Part shown: piece after piece, positions 25,800-34,718 of the stretch
Layout of the letters: each line of letters starts with the position of its first letter
Numbering within the stretch: the stretch's first letter is position 1
Source: Flemingiibacterium sp045644145
GTDB lineage: Bacteria > Bacillota > Clostridia > Oscillospirales > CAG-272
Reading direction: 5' to 3'
Length of the DNA: 64,000 bases
Assembly (NCBI GenBank): GCA_045644145.1
Contig: JAZRGK010000063.1
Span: 44,886-108,885 of the forward strand
Program-made: the position numbers and the translations under genes
Notes under the pieces: model-generated
Seen by the model: only the letters and a program-made list of their open reading frames with translations
What the model was told of the DNA's origin: nothing
The model's database searches: none

Positions 25800-28640
25800 A
25801 TGGCTGATTTAAAAATGACGGGGGTAAGGGTTCACAATCTTAAAGATATTGACCTTACGATTCCCCGTGATAAGCTTGTGGTGTTTACGGGGCTTTCCGG
25901 CTCAGGTAAATCCTCACTTGCATTTGATACAATCTACGCTGAGGGACACAGAAGGTTTGTGGAATCGCTGTCAAGCTATGCGAGAATGTTCTTAGGCCAG
26001 CTTGACAAGCCCGACCTTGATTCCATAGAGGGACTTTCGCCTGCCATATCCATAGATCAGAAAACCACCTCGAAAAACCCCCGTTCTACCGTGGGTACGG
26101 TAACGGAGATATACGATTACCTTAGACTTTTATATGCTCGTGTAGGCATACCGCACTGTCCCGTCTGCGGTAAGGAGATCCGTCAGCAGACCGTTGATCA
26201 GATTATCGACCGAATAATGACGCTTCCCGAGGGGACACGTTTTATGGTGCTTGCACCAATGGTACGCGGTAAAAAGGGCATGCACGAGAAAATATTTGAG
26301 GATGCTAAAAAAAGCGGATATGTGCGTGTTCGTGCGGACGGAGCACTTTATGAGCTGTCCGAGGATATAAAGCTTGACAAGAATATAAAGCACACGGTAG
26401 AGGTGGTGGTTGACCGCCTTGTGCGCCGTGAGAATATCCGTTCACGTTTGGCGGATTCGGTTGAAACCGCGCTCTCTCTTACAAATGGGAATTTGGTGAT
26501 CTCTCTTGTGCTGCGCGATGGCGAGGAGTACGACGGCGAAACCGAGCTTTCATTTTCGCAGAGCTATGCCTGCGAGGAGCACGGTATATCCGTAGGTGAG
26601 CTTTCACCGAGAATGTTTTCCTTTAATAATCCCTTCGGCGCATGCGAAAAGTGTGCAGGACTTGGTGAAATGCGTACTGTTGCGGTGGACAAGGTCATCC
26701 CTAATAAATCGCTGTCACTGAGAGAAGGCGCTATCCAGGTAAACGGCTTTAAATCTCTTGACGAAGTAAGCTGGAACGGTCCGCTTTTTGAAGCGGTTGC
26801 AGAGAGATACGGCTTTACCTTGGATATGCCGCTCTGCGATTATTCTCCCAAAGCCTTAAAGGCGCTTCTTTACGGTACGGGCAGTGAGGTTTATGAGATC
26901 ACACGGTACTGGGAAGGGGTGGCTAAGGTACAGCGAGTAAAATTTGACGGCGTAATAAACATGATACAGACACGCTTTGAGCAGTCACAGCACGAGTATT
27001 ACGAGGAGTTTGTCGAGGATACGCCATGCCCCGAATGTCACGGCATGCGGCTTAACCCTATATCTCTTGCGGTTACGGTAGGCGGCATCAATATAGATGA
27101 GTTTTGCCGCAAATCCGTATCGAAAGCCCTTGAATTTGTAAATTCCTTGGAATTCACCGAAATGGAAGCAGCTATAGCAAGGGAAATAATCAAGGAGATA
27201 AAATCGCGCCTTGGATTCCTGGAAAGTGTGGGACTTGAATATCTCACGCTTTCCAGAAAGGCAGGCACACTTTCAGGCGGCGAGGCACAGCGTATACGTC
27301 TTGCCACCCAGATAGGCTCATCTCTTATGGGAGTTCTGTATATACTTGATGAGCCAAGCATCGGTCTGCATCAGCGCGATAATTCCAAGCTGATAGCTAC
27401 CTTGAAGCGTCTGCGTGATGCCGGCAACAGCCTTATTGTGGTTGAGCACGACGAGGAAACCATGGAAGCTTCTGATTATATAGTTGATATCGGTCCCGGT
27501 GCCGGAATACACGGTGGCAATATTGTGGCGGCAGGTACGCCGGAGGAGATAAAGAAGAACAAAGATTCCATAACCGGTGCATTCCTGTCGGGACGTGAAA
27601 AAATCGAGATTCCTGCTATCAGGCGGTCGGGAAACGGAAAATATTTAAAGGTTATTGGCGCAGAGCAGAATAATCTTAAAAATATAGATGCCGAGTTCCC
27701 CCTTGGACTTTTCTGCTGTGTTACCGGTGTGTCGGGATCGGGGAAATCCTCGCTTGTCAACTCTATTCTTTACCAAGTGCTTGCACACGAGCTTAACGGA
27801 GCGCACACCTATCCCGGGAAGCATAAAAAGATTCTCGGTATGGAGAATCTTGATAAGATAATTGCCATAGACCAAAGTCCCATAGGGCGTACCCCACGTT
27901 CAAATCCTGCCACATATACAGGATTGTTTGCGGATATTCGCGAGCTTTTCGCAAAGACTACCGATGCTAAAATGCGCGGATACACAGCCGGACGCTTTTC
28001 CTTTAACGTAAAGGGCGGCAGATGCGAGGCATGCGAGGGCGACGGCGTTAAATGCATAGAGATGCACTTTTTGCCGGATGTATATGTAACCTGCGATGCT
28101 TGCAAGGGCAAGCGTTACAACAAGGATACCCTTGAGGTTAAATATAAGGGCAAGAATATTTCCGACGTGCTTGACATGACCGTAGAAGAAGGACTTAGCT
28201 TCTTCGCAAGTCTGCCAAGACTGGCAAGAAAGCTTCAGACGCTTTACGATGTGGGACTTGGCTATATTAAAATAGGTCAGTCATCCACTACACTTTCCGG
28301 TGGCGAGGCACAGCGTGTAAAGCTTGCTACAGAGCTTGCGAAGCGTTCAACCGGCAAGACTGTGTATATTCTTGATGAGCCGACCACAGGGCTTCATATG
28401 GCAGATGTGAAAAAGCTAATTGAGGTGCTGGAGAGGCTTGTGGATACCGGAAATACAGTTATCGTAATCGAGCATAATCTCGATATGATAAAGACAGCGG
28501 ACTATATCGTTGACCTCGGACCCGAGGGCGGTGACGGCGGCGGTGAGATCGTGGTTGTAGGCACTCCCGAAGAGGTTGCGGAGTGCGAAAAGTCCTACAC
28601 CGGACAGTATCTTAAAAAAATCTTATCTAAAAACAAATAA
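25800..28640 (+). CDS. uvrA: Excinuclease ABC subunit A (UvrA)
   Basis: Damage-sensing ABC ATPase dimer that loads UvrB. The 946 residues have two ABC modules: Walker A GLSGSGKSS at 31-39 with signature LSGGEAQRIRLA, and a second GVSGSGKSS with LSGGEAQRVKLA. Zinc sites are seen in CPVCGKEI, CEKCAGLG, and the zinc hook CEACEGDG ... CDACKG. The length is standard for UvrA1. AGGAG stands eight to nine bases before the ATG. A terminator shared with the converging gene follows. uvrC is not in the window. Confidence 0.98.
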   Translation: MADLKMTGVRVHNLKDIDLTIPRDKLVVFTGLSGSGKSSLAFDTIYAEGHRRFVESLSSYARMFLGQLDKPDLDSIEGLSPAISIDQKTTSKNPRSTVGTVTEIYDYLRLLYARVGIPHCPVCGKEIRQQTVDQIIDRIMTLPEGTRFMVLAPMVRGKKGMHEKIFEDAKKSGYVRVRADGALYELSEDIKLDKNIKHTVEVVVDRLVRRENIRSRLADSVETALSLTNGNLVISLVLRDGEEYDGETELSFSQSYACEEHGISVGELSPRMFSFNNPFGACEKCAGLGEMRTVAVDKVIPNKSLSLREGAIQVNGFKSLDEVSWNGPLFEAVAERYGFTLDMPLCDYSPKALKALLYGTGSEVYEITRYWEGVAKVQRVKFDGVINMIQTRFEQSQHEYYEEFVEDTPCPECHGMRLNPISLAVTVGGINIDEFCRKSVSKALEFVNSLEFTEMEAAIAREIIKEIKSRLGFLESVGLEYLTLSRKAGTLSGGEAQRIRLATQIGSSLMGVLYILDEPSIGLHQRDNSKLIATLKRLRDAGNSLIVVEHDEETMEASDYIVDIGPGAGIHGGNIVAAGTPEEIKKNKDSITGAFLSGREKIEIPAIRRSGNGKYLKVIGAEQNNLKNIDAEFPLGLFCCVTGVSGSGKSSLVNSILYQVLAHELNGAHTYPGKHKKILGMENLDKIIAIDQSPIGRTPRSNPATYTGLFADIRELFAKTTDAKMRGYTAGRFSFNVKGGRCEACEGDGVKCIEMHFLPDVYVTCDACKGKRYNKDTLEVKYKGKNISDVLDMTVEEGLSFFASLPRLARKLQTLYDVGLGYIKIGQSSTTLSGGEAQRVKLATELAKRSTGKTVYILDEPTTGLHMADVKKLIEVLERLVDTGNTVIVIEHNLDMIKTADYIVDLGPEGGDGGGEIVVVGTPEEVAECEKSYTGQYLKKILSKNK

Positions 28641-28646
28641 AATTTT

Positions 28647-28678
28647 CCCCTGCGGTAAAATGAATCTTGCCGCAGGGG
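28647..28678. terminator. Bidirectional terminator between uvrA and the DUF6514 gene
   Basis: A 12-bp stem (28647-28658 with 28667-28678, one G-T pair), with T/A-runs on both sides, between convergent genes. Confidence 0.85.
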
Positions 28679-28682
28679 ATTT

Positions 28683-28913
28683 TTATGCGCACAGAGCGTC
28701 TGTCACTGCATCTTCAAGGTGGTCTGGGCACAACCCAAGCTTGGTACACAGCTTTGCAAAGGTTTCCGCTGCATCATGCTCACAGAATATATCATTTATT
28801 GCAAGAGTAGGTACAAAGGCGTCATTTGTGTAAGCGGCGATGCCATATGTGTTGTGAACGTTGCCAAGCTCGTCAATAAATGTGCTGGGGAATGTTTTAT
28901 AGCTGTAATTCAT
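28683..28913 (-). CDS. Small DUF6514-like protein
   Basis: A 76-residue soluble protein beginning MNYSYKTFPSTFIDELG. The blocks YGIAAYTND, DIFCEHDAAETFAKLC and LCPDHLEDAVTDAL resemble the small Clostridia family DUF6514 (a short beta meander then two helices). ATG 28913 is seven bases after AGAGGA (28921-28926); the in-frame ATG 28919 and TTG 28931 are too close. It has its own promoter and terminator. The function is unknown. Confidence 0.65.
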   Translation of the reverse strand: MNYSYKTFPSTFIDELGNVHNTYGIAAYTNDAFVPTLAINDIFCEHDAAETFAKLCTKLGLCPDHLEDAVTDALCA

Positions 28914-28958
28914 TGTCATTTCCTCTTTCAAAATAATAGGAGTTTTACCATTATTTAT

Positions 28959-28987
28959 ATAATACTACAAAATAATGTAAAAGTCAA
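28959..28987 (-). promoter_or_regulatory. SigA-type promoter of the DUF6514 gene
   Basis: On the minus strand: TTGACT (28987-28982), 17-base spacer, TATTAT (28964-28959). Confidence 0.7.
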
Positions 28988-29065
28988 CAGATAATAAAAA
29001 AACAACATTGGATTTCGCAGGCAGGATTCGACATTTGTTATAGTAGGTGAATTAAATATAGAAAA

Positions 29066-29091
29066 AGCATACCCGCCGTGACAGGTATGCT
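29066..29091 (-). terminator. Terminator of the SleB-like gene
   Basis: Stem of eight pairs, AGCATACC (29066-29073) with GGTATGCT (29084-29091), followed on the minus strand by TTTTTC. Confidence 0.7.
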
Positions 29092-29097
29092 GAAGTA

Positions 29098-29913
29098 TTA
29101 TGCGTAAAAATCATGACATCCCACTGTTGTAAGATATGTGCGGTTGGCAGGGATCCAGAAGTTTGTGGCAAGCACCGGATTCAGAAAATATAGGGCGGAA
29201 CGCGAAATATAATATGAATCAAGGCAAAGCTTTGCGGCTATGATGCTTTCCTCGGATGGCTCATTGTAAACCATGCCGTTTATTGTAGGTGTAAACTGCA
29301 CCCCGTGCTCCTTATCGAAAATAACGCCATATATGGTGTTTGGAAACTCATCGCTTTCCACACGGTTTAATATTACATTGCCCACAAGAATTTTTCCCTC
29401 AAGGGGTTCGGCACCTGCTTCTGCGTGAATTATGCGCGACAGCCAATATATTTCATCCGAAGCGTAATACTGCTCGCCGCTTACGGCGAAATCGTTCTTC
29501 TTTCCGAAGAGATCCACACTTCGCGTTGCATCATGCCATTTTACATCTGCATTGTAGGCTTTAGCAAGCGAACGTATCGGCACATATAGCATACCGCTTA
29601 TTACAATACTGCGGCTTCCTCCGAAATAACGTCCTTCTGCCTCTAAGTAACATTCGCCGCTTGTTGCTTTTATGGAAGCAAAGGGCGTTGCGGCGCGCAT
29701 TTCATCGGCAGAGCCGCTTATTTGAGCCGTGCCGTATGAGAGCGCTTCGTTGGCAGCATCAAATGGAACGTATGTAGTCGAACCTATAAGCAGTGCGCCG
29801 ATTTCGGTATCATCGCCGTTAAGGCGGATATTAACTGCTTCGTATGCGGTTGTTGTAACCGTGAGCAGCACAGCCGCAAGAAAAGATGTTAGTACAATTT
29901 TCAGTTTTTTCAT
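29098..29913 (-). CDS. SleB-type cell-wall (spore cortex) hydrolase with copper-amine-oxidase-N-like domain
   Basis: Exported peptidoglycan hydrolase of the Hydrolase_2/SleB family, which includes spore cortex-lytic transglycosylases. I start at ATG 29913, which has AAAGGAGG (29920-29927) in front; this gives 271 residues with a signal peptide at 1-24. A beta domain follows (about 28-140, LIGSTTYVPFDAANEAL, MLYVPIRSLAKAYNADVKW), the same stalk-type module as in the VanY protein at 17849. The hydrolase domain (about 150-271) begins YWLSRIIHAEAGAEPLEGK, with the SleB catalytic Glu, and contains VGNVILNRV. A role in germination or vegetative wall turnover cannot be separated by sequence. Confidence 0.85.
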   Translation of the reverse strand: MKKLKIVLTSFLAAVLLTVTTTAYEAVNIRLNGDDTEIGALLIGSTTYVPFDAANEALSYGTAQISGSADEMRAATPFASIKATSGECYLEAEGRYFGGSRSIVISGMLYVPIRSLAKAYNADVKWHDATRSVDLFGKKNDFAVSGEQYYASDEIYWLSRIIHAEAGAEPLEGKILVGNVILNRVESDEFPNTIYGVIFDKEHGVQFTPTINGMVYNEPSEESIIAAKLCLDSYYISRSALYFLNPVLATNFWIPANRTYLTTVGCHDFYA

Positions 29914-29941
29914 TTTAAGCCTCCTTTTTGACATATAAAAA

Positions 29942-29970
29942 ACGCATACGGCACTGATTGCCGTATGCGT
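29942..29970 (-). terminator. Terminator of proS, overlapping the SleB gene promoter
   Basis: A perfect 12-bp stem (29942-29953 with 29959-29970), followed on the minus strand by a run of T (29941-29936). It lies 70 bases after the proS stop. Confidence 0.8.
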
Positions 29971-29972
29971 AT

Positions 29973-30001
29973 ATTTTATCATAAATGAGGGAGATTTTCA
30001 A
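29973..30001 (-). promoter_or_regulatory. SigA-type promoter of the SleB-like gene
   Basis: On the minus strand: TTGAAA (30001-29996), 17-base spacer, TAAAAT (29978-29973). The expected start site falls inside the first arm of the proS terminator. Confidence 0.6.
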
Positions 30002-30041
30002 CGCACAATATATGGGTTGGAAATTCTTCCGCTTTATGGAA

Positions 30042-31481
30042 TCAATATGCCTTGCCCCAATATACCATATGCTTAGCAGGCTTGCCGCAGCATACGCATG
30101 TATCGGATATATGCGCCTGCTCAAGAGGAATACATCTTGAGCCAACACCGGTGGCTTCCTTAACCTTATCCTCACACTCGGGATCGCCGCACCACATTGC
30201 GCGTACAAAGCCGTCGCCGTTTTCAGCAAGCTTTGCGTTAATCTCGTCTATGGTCTTGCATTCGTAAGTACGTTTTTCGCGGTTTGCAAGAGCCTTTCGA
30301 TACATACCGTCGCGAACTGCTTGGAGCTTTTCTGCAACAGCCGCCTCGAGATTGTCAAGGCTTACAACAGTCTTTTCGCGGTCGTGACGTGTAACGATTA
30401 CGCACTGATTTGCTTCGATATCTCTGGGGCCGATCTCGATTCTTACCGGAACACCCTTCATTTCATACTCAGAATACTTCCATCCGGGAGAGTTGTCGGA
30501 ATCGTCAAGCTTAACGCGGAAATCGCCCTTAAGACGGTCGTAAAGACCGGTAGCGGCTTCAACAACGCCCTCCTTATGAGCTGCAACGGGGATAATAACC
30601 ACCTGAATAGGAGCAACTGCAGGGGGAAGAACAAGACCGTTGTCATCGCCGTGAGTCATGATGATTCCGCCAATCATACGTGTGGTAACACCCCATGATG
30701 TCTGGAAAGGATGTACGACTTTGTTTTCTTTATCTGTGTATGTGATACCGAACGCTTTGGCAAATCCGTCACCGAAGTAGTGGGAAGTACCTGCCTGGAG
30801 CGCCTTACCGTCATGCATAAGTGCTTCGATGGCATAGGTATCCTCTGCACCTGCGAATTTATCAGAAGGAGTCTTAGCGCCCTTGATAACCGGGATAGCA
30901 AGGTCTGTTTCGTGGAAGTCTGCATAAACGTTCAGCATCTGAACGGTTTCAGCAATCGCTTCCTCTGCGGTTGCGTGCATGGTGTGACCTTCCTGCCAGA
31001 GGAACTCACGGGAACGAAGGAAGGGACGGGTGGTCTTTTCCCATCTTACAACGGAGCACCACTGATTGTAGAGCTTGGGAAGATCGCGGTAAGAATGGAT
31101 AATGTTTGCGTAATGCTCGCAGAACAGGGTTTCGGAAGTGGGACGTACGCACATACGCTCGGTCAGTCTTTCGCTGCCTCCGTGTGTAACCCATGCGACC
31201 TCGGGAGCAAAGCCTGCAACATGATCCTTTTCCTTCTGAAGAAGCGACTCGGGAATGAACATCGGCATATAGATATTTTCGTGTCCAAGTGCCTTGAAGC
31301 GTGCATCAAGATTTTTCTGGATAAGCTCCCAAATAGCGTAGCCGTAGGGGCGGATAATCATGCATCCTTTTACGCTGGAGTAGTCAATAAGATCGGCTTT
31401 TTTACAAATATCGGTGTACCATTGAGCGAAATCCACATCCATTGAGGTTATCGCTTCAACGAGTTTCTTGTCGTTTGCCAT
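30042..31481 (-). CDS. proS: Prolyl-tRNA synthetase, type 3 (archaeal/eukaryotic-like)
   Basis: Charges tRNA-Pro. The 479-residue length without an editing insertion, the N-terminal DFAQWYTDICKKADLIDY block and the terminal YWGKAY with a C-terminal Tyr mark the type 3 family. Class II motifs are visible: RPYGYAIWELIQ, RPTSETLF with SVVRWEKTTRPFLRSREFLWQEGHT (motif 2), and GGIIMTHGDDNGLVLPP with TTRMIG (motif 3). Four cysteines near the end (CGDPEC, CVCCG) form the usual zinc site. AAAGGA precedes the ATG. The leader is short with no T-box. Confidence 0.97.
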   Translation of the reverse strand: MANDKKLVEAITSMDVDFAQWYTDICKKADLIDYSSVKGCMIIRPYGYAIWELIQKNLDARFKALGHENIYMPMFIPESLLQKEKDHVAGFAPEVAWVTHGGSERLTERMCVRPTSETLFCEHYANIIHSYRDLPKLYNQWCSVVRWEKTTRPFLRSREFLWQEGHTMHATAEEAIAETVQMLNVYADFHETDLAIPVIKGAKTPSDKFAGAEDTYAIEALMHDGKALQAGTSHYFGDGFAKAFGITYTDKENKVVHPFQTSWGVTTRMIGGIIMTHGDDNGLVLPPAVAPIQVVIIPVAAHKEGVVEAATGLYDRLKGDFRVKLDDSDNSPGWKYSEYEMKGVPVRIEIGPRDIEANQCVIVTRHDREKTVVSLDNLEAAVAEKLQAVRDGMYRKALANREKRTYECKTIDEINAKLAENGDGFVRAMWCGDPECEDKVKEATGVGSRCIPLEQAHISDTCVCCGKPAKHMVYWGKAY

Positions 31482-31522
31482 TTTTATGATATCCTTTCGC
31501 GAAATTTTTATCGAATAATACT

Positions 31523-31551
31523 ATTATACCTTGTATTTTACCGTATGTCAA
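31523..31551 (-). promoter_or_regulatory. Consensus SigA promoter of proS
   Basis: On the minus strand: perfect TTGACA (31551-31546), 17-base spacer, perfect TATAAT (31528-31523). The transcript leader is only about 35 bases, which rules out a T-box. Confidence 0.9.
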
Positions 31552-31591
31552 TAGTTACCCGAAATTTTGGCGAGGTGTAAAAATAATGGGC

Positions 31592-32521
31592 TTATTTTGT
31601 CATATCGGTGAGCACTTTGCCGTCGGATCTTATTATAACCGTACCGTCAAGATCAGTTCGCAGTACAGTGGTGCAGCCTGCTTTCTCAAGACGGCTGATC
31701 ACCTCTCCGCGAGGATGCCCGTATTCATTATTTTTTTCGGAAGACGATGCGGCAATATACGGAGATACTGCGGCAAGAAATTCTGCCGAAGATGCGGTGT
31801 TTGCGCCGTGATGAGCCATGCTGTAGAAATCGCAGTCGAGCACGTCCGCGCCGTAATGTTCAAGCAGGTCTTTTTCGGCTTTACTGCCTGCATCACCGGT
31901 AAAGAGGAACGAAGTTTCACCGAATGCGAGCTTGATGACAAGACTCATATCGTTTTCATCCTTGTATTCGTTAAGCGGACCAAGTACGGTAAACTCCATA
32001 TCTCCGACGGTGAAGCTTTCACCTGCATAAGGTATTTTCGCGTTGACTCCACTGCGTTCGATCTCCTCAAGCAGGAGCTTGAAGCAAATGTCTTCCGACA
32101 TTACATCCGTCATAAGTAGGTTTTCCACACCGTAGTTTCTGAGCAGTAAATCAGCTCCGCCGATGTGGTCGCTGTGCGGATGGGTGCAGATGAGATAGTC
32201 GAAATCTTCAATCCTGCATGCACTTAAATATGCTGAAAGCATGCTCTCCGATTCGTTGGAACCGGCATCTATAATGACGGTAGCATCATCTGTGCGTATA
32301 AGTATGCACTCCGCTTGTCCCACATCTATAATGTGAACCTCAAGCTCACCGTTCTTCACGGCATCGTATCTGTCAATAGTACCGGAAAATCTTGTGCCTG
32401 TAAAGCTTTCGAGCATCCGGATGATCGGGTTATCGGGGAATATCAGTGTGAGCACCGCCGCCGTGACAATCAGTACGGTAGTCAGTACACAGAGCTTTTT
32501 CTTTGCAGAGGGCTTTAACAT
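31592..32521 (-). CDS. Exported ComEC-C-like metallo-beta-lactamase-fold hydrolase
   Basis: A 309-residue MBL-fold protein like the C-terminal domain of the DNA-uptake protein ComEC, but as a separate gene. It has an N-terminal membrane anchor (about 9-28), then VHIIDVGQAECILI, the metal motif THPHSDHIGG (HxHxDH), FLFTGDAGSKAE and MAHHGANTASS, with GHPRGEVISRL near the end. Such proteins are probable extracellular phosphodiesterases or nucleases. Two bases separate it from the tex stop, so it is transcribed with tex. Confidence 0.82.
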   Translation of the reverse strand: MLKPSAKKKLCVLTTVLIVTAAVLTLIFPDNPIIRMLESFTGTRFSGTIDRYDAVKNGELEVHIIDVGQAECILIRTDDATVIIDAGSNESESMLSAYLSACRIEDFDYLICTHPHSDHIGGADLLLRNYGVENLLMTDVMSEDICFKLLLEEIERSGVNAKIPYAGESFTVGDMEFTVLGPLNEYKDENDMSLVIKLAFGETSFLFTGDAGSKAEKDLLEHYGADVLDCDFYSMAHHGANTASSAEFLAAVSPYIAASSSEKNNEYGHPRGEVISRLEKAGCTTVLRTDLDGTVIIRSDGKVLTDMTK

Positions 32522-32523
32522 TG

Positions 32524-34674
32524 TTAAAATTTCATGGTAAGCGCGATACGGTTTTTCTTAAGGTCAACGGATTTTATCTTGACTTCCACAACATCGCCTA
32601 CGGAAAGCACCTCGCCCGGGTGCTTTATGAATCTGTCACATATTTCAGAAATATGCACAAGACCGTCGTGGTGTACTCCGATATCAACAAATGCTCCGAA
32701 GTCGATAACATTTCTTACAGTGCCGGTCACTATCATGTCGGGCTTTAAGTCTGCGATGTCGAGAATATCGTCGCGAAGTATAGTCTGGGGCAAGCTATCG
32801 CGAACATCACGCCCCGGCTTTTCAAGCTCGGTTATAATATCTGCAAGAGTTGGTTCGCCGATTTCAAGCTCAGCGCATATTTGCTTGAAGCCATGCTTTG
32901 CAACCTTATCCCGAAGCCCTGCAAGACGGTTGTTTCGTACATCTTCGGGGGAATATTCGAATTTTTTAAGAAGACTTCTTGCGGCGGCATAGCTCTCGGG
33001 GTGTACGCCGGTGCAGTCGAGTATCTCAGATGAGCCGGATACGCGTAAGAAGCCTGCGCATTGCTCAAATGCTTTATCGCCGATGCGCGGAACTTTTTTT
33101 ATCTCGGCGCGGGATTTGAACTCGCCGTTTTCCTCGCGGTATTTTACTATGTTTTTAGCTGAGGTGGTGTTTATACCTGCAACATATGAGAGAAGGGAAT
33201 GGGATGCGGTGTTTATATCAACCCCCACTGTGTTTACGCAGTCCTCAACGACGCCGCCAAGTGCCTCATCAAGGCGTGCAGGCTTCATGTCGTGCTGATA
33301 TTGACCGACACCGATGGATTTCGGGTCGATCTTAACAAGCTCAGCCAGAGGGTCTTGCAGACGGCGTGCTATGGAAATTGCGCTTCTCTGCATTACGTCG
33401 TAATCCGGGAATTCCTCTGCCGCAAGCTTGGATGCGGAGTATACGGATGCACCGGCTTCGCTGATAACAGCATATTTTACGTCCTCGTCGATTTCCTTTA
33501 ATAAGTCTGCTATAAATATTTCGCTTTCCTTGGAAGCTGTGCCGTTTCCAATAGCGATTACGCCCACATTGTGAGCGGATATAAGCCGCTTTACGATTCT
33601 CTTTGATTCTTCAGTACGCTCCTGCGGCTTCATAGGATAGATTACGGCAGTGTCAAGCACCTTTCCGGTTTTGTCCACTACCGCAAGCTTACAGCCGTTT
33701 CGGTAACCGGGATCATATCCCATAGCAGTCTTGCCTTTAAGGGGCGCCTGCATGAGAAGATTCTTTAAATTAACCTCGAAAACTTTGATTGCCGCTTCGC
33801 AGGCATCATCGAATATTGATGAGCGGATCTCGCGCTCAATGGATGGTGCTATCAGACGGTCATAGCTGTCGATAATTGCGCGCTCCACATATGCTTTTGC
33901 AGGACTTTTGCCTTTCTTTATGAGTCTTGCGAAAAGGTTGTTTACCGCTACGTCATCGGGCATGGTGACTGTAACCTTAAGAAATTCTTCTTTTTCACCG
34001 CGATTTATTGCGAGTATGCGATGACCGGGGAGCTTTTTTAGACGCTCATGGAAGTCATAATAAAGAGCATATACCGAATCCTCATCCTTTGCGGCAACGC
34101 TCTTAAGTTCGCCGAGGTCGAATGTGAGCGCGCGGATATATTTTCGCAGGTCGGCATTGTCAGAGATATTCTCGGCGATAATATCGCAGGCACCGTTAAA
34201 TGCATCCTCCGCAGTTTCCACGCCAAGCTCGGGATTTACAAGGGAAGCCGCCATCTCTTCAAGGGAAGGAGTGTAGCTTGCCTCTTGGGCAAATATAGCC
34301 TCGGCAAGAGGCTCAAGCCCACGTTCTCTCGCAACGGAAGCGCGTGTTTTACGCTTGGGACGGAACGGGCGGTATATATCTTCAACCTCGGTGAGGATCT
34401 TTGCAAGCTCCAGTGCTTTTTCGATTTCAGGTGTCATTTTGCCCTGCTCGGTTATAAGCGCATGGACCTCTGCCTTGCGCGCTTCAAGTGAGCGCAAATA
34501 TGTAAGACGCTCAAAAAGGTCGCGTAACATAGCATCGTCAAGCGAGCCGGTAACCTCCTTGCGGTAACGTGCAATAAAGGGGATGGTGTTTCCGTCATCG
34601 AAAAGCGCGACGGTTTTCTCTACCTGTTCTTTAGTAAGCGAAAGCTCTGAGGCGAGTTTGGAAATGATGTCCAT
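32524..34674 (-). CDS. tex: Tex-family S1 RNA-binding transcription accessory protein
   Basis: Nucleic-acid-binding factor associated with transcription and tolerance to stress. I start at ATG 34674, eight bases after GGAG, giving 716 residues, the family norm. The N-terminal helical Tex domain (GNTIPFIARYRKEVTG) is followed by the RNase H-like YqgF domain (MGYDPGYRNGCKLAVVD), helix-hairpin-helix motifs (YVAGINTTSAKNIVKYREE) and a C-terminal S1 domain (VTGTVRNVIDFGAFVDIGV). It lies between the pseudouridine synthase and MBL genes, all on the minus strand. Confidence 0.96.
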   Translation of the reverse strand: MDIISKLASELSLTKEQVEKTVALFDDGNTIPFIARYRKEVTGSLDDAMLRDLFERLTYLRSLEARKAEVHALITEQGKMTPEIEKALELAKILTEVEDIYRPFRPKRKTRASVARERGLEPLAEAIFAQEASYTPSLEEMAASLVNPELGVETAEDAFNGACDIIAENISDNADLRKYIRALTFDLGELKSVAAKDEDSVYALYYDFHERLKKLPGHRILAINRGEKEEFLKVTVTMPDDVAVNNLFARLIKKGKSPAKAYVERAIIDSYDRLIAPSIEREIRSSIFDDACEAAIKVFEVNLKNLLMQAPLKGKTAMGYDPGYRNGCKLAVVDKTGKVLDTAVIYPMKPQERTEESKRIVKRLISAHNVGVIAIGNGTASKESEIFIADLLKEIDEDVKYAVISEAGASVYSASKLAAEEFPDYDVMQRSAISIARRLQDPLAELVKIDPKSIGVGQYQHDMKPARLDEALGGVVEDCVNTVGVDINTASHSLLSYVAGINTTSAKNIVKYREENGEFKSRAEIKKVPRIGDKAFEQCAGFLRVSGSSEILDCTGVHPESYAAARSLLKKFEYSPEDVRNNRLAGLRDKVAKHGFKQICAELEIGEPTLADIITELEKPGRDVRDSLPQTILRDDILDIADLKPDMIVTGTVRNVIDFGAFVDIGVHHDGLVHISEICDRFIKHPGEVLSVGDVVEVKIKSVDLKKNRIALTMKF

Positions 34675-34718
34675 AGGTTTGCTCCTTATTACTGCTTGTT
34701 TTGTTAAATGTAAAGGGA

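Noticed and set aside
31482..31592. T-box leader before proS
   Set aside because: The promoter lies only about 40 bases before the gene, too short for a T-box.
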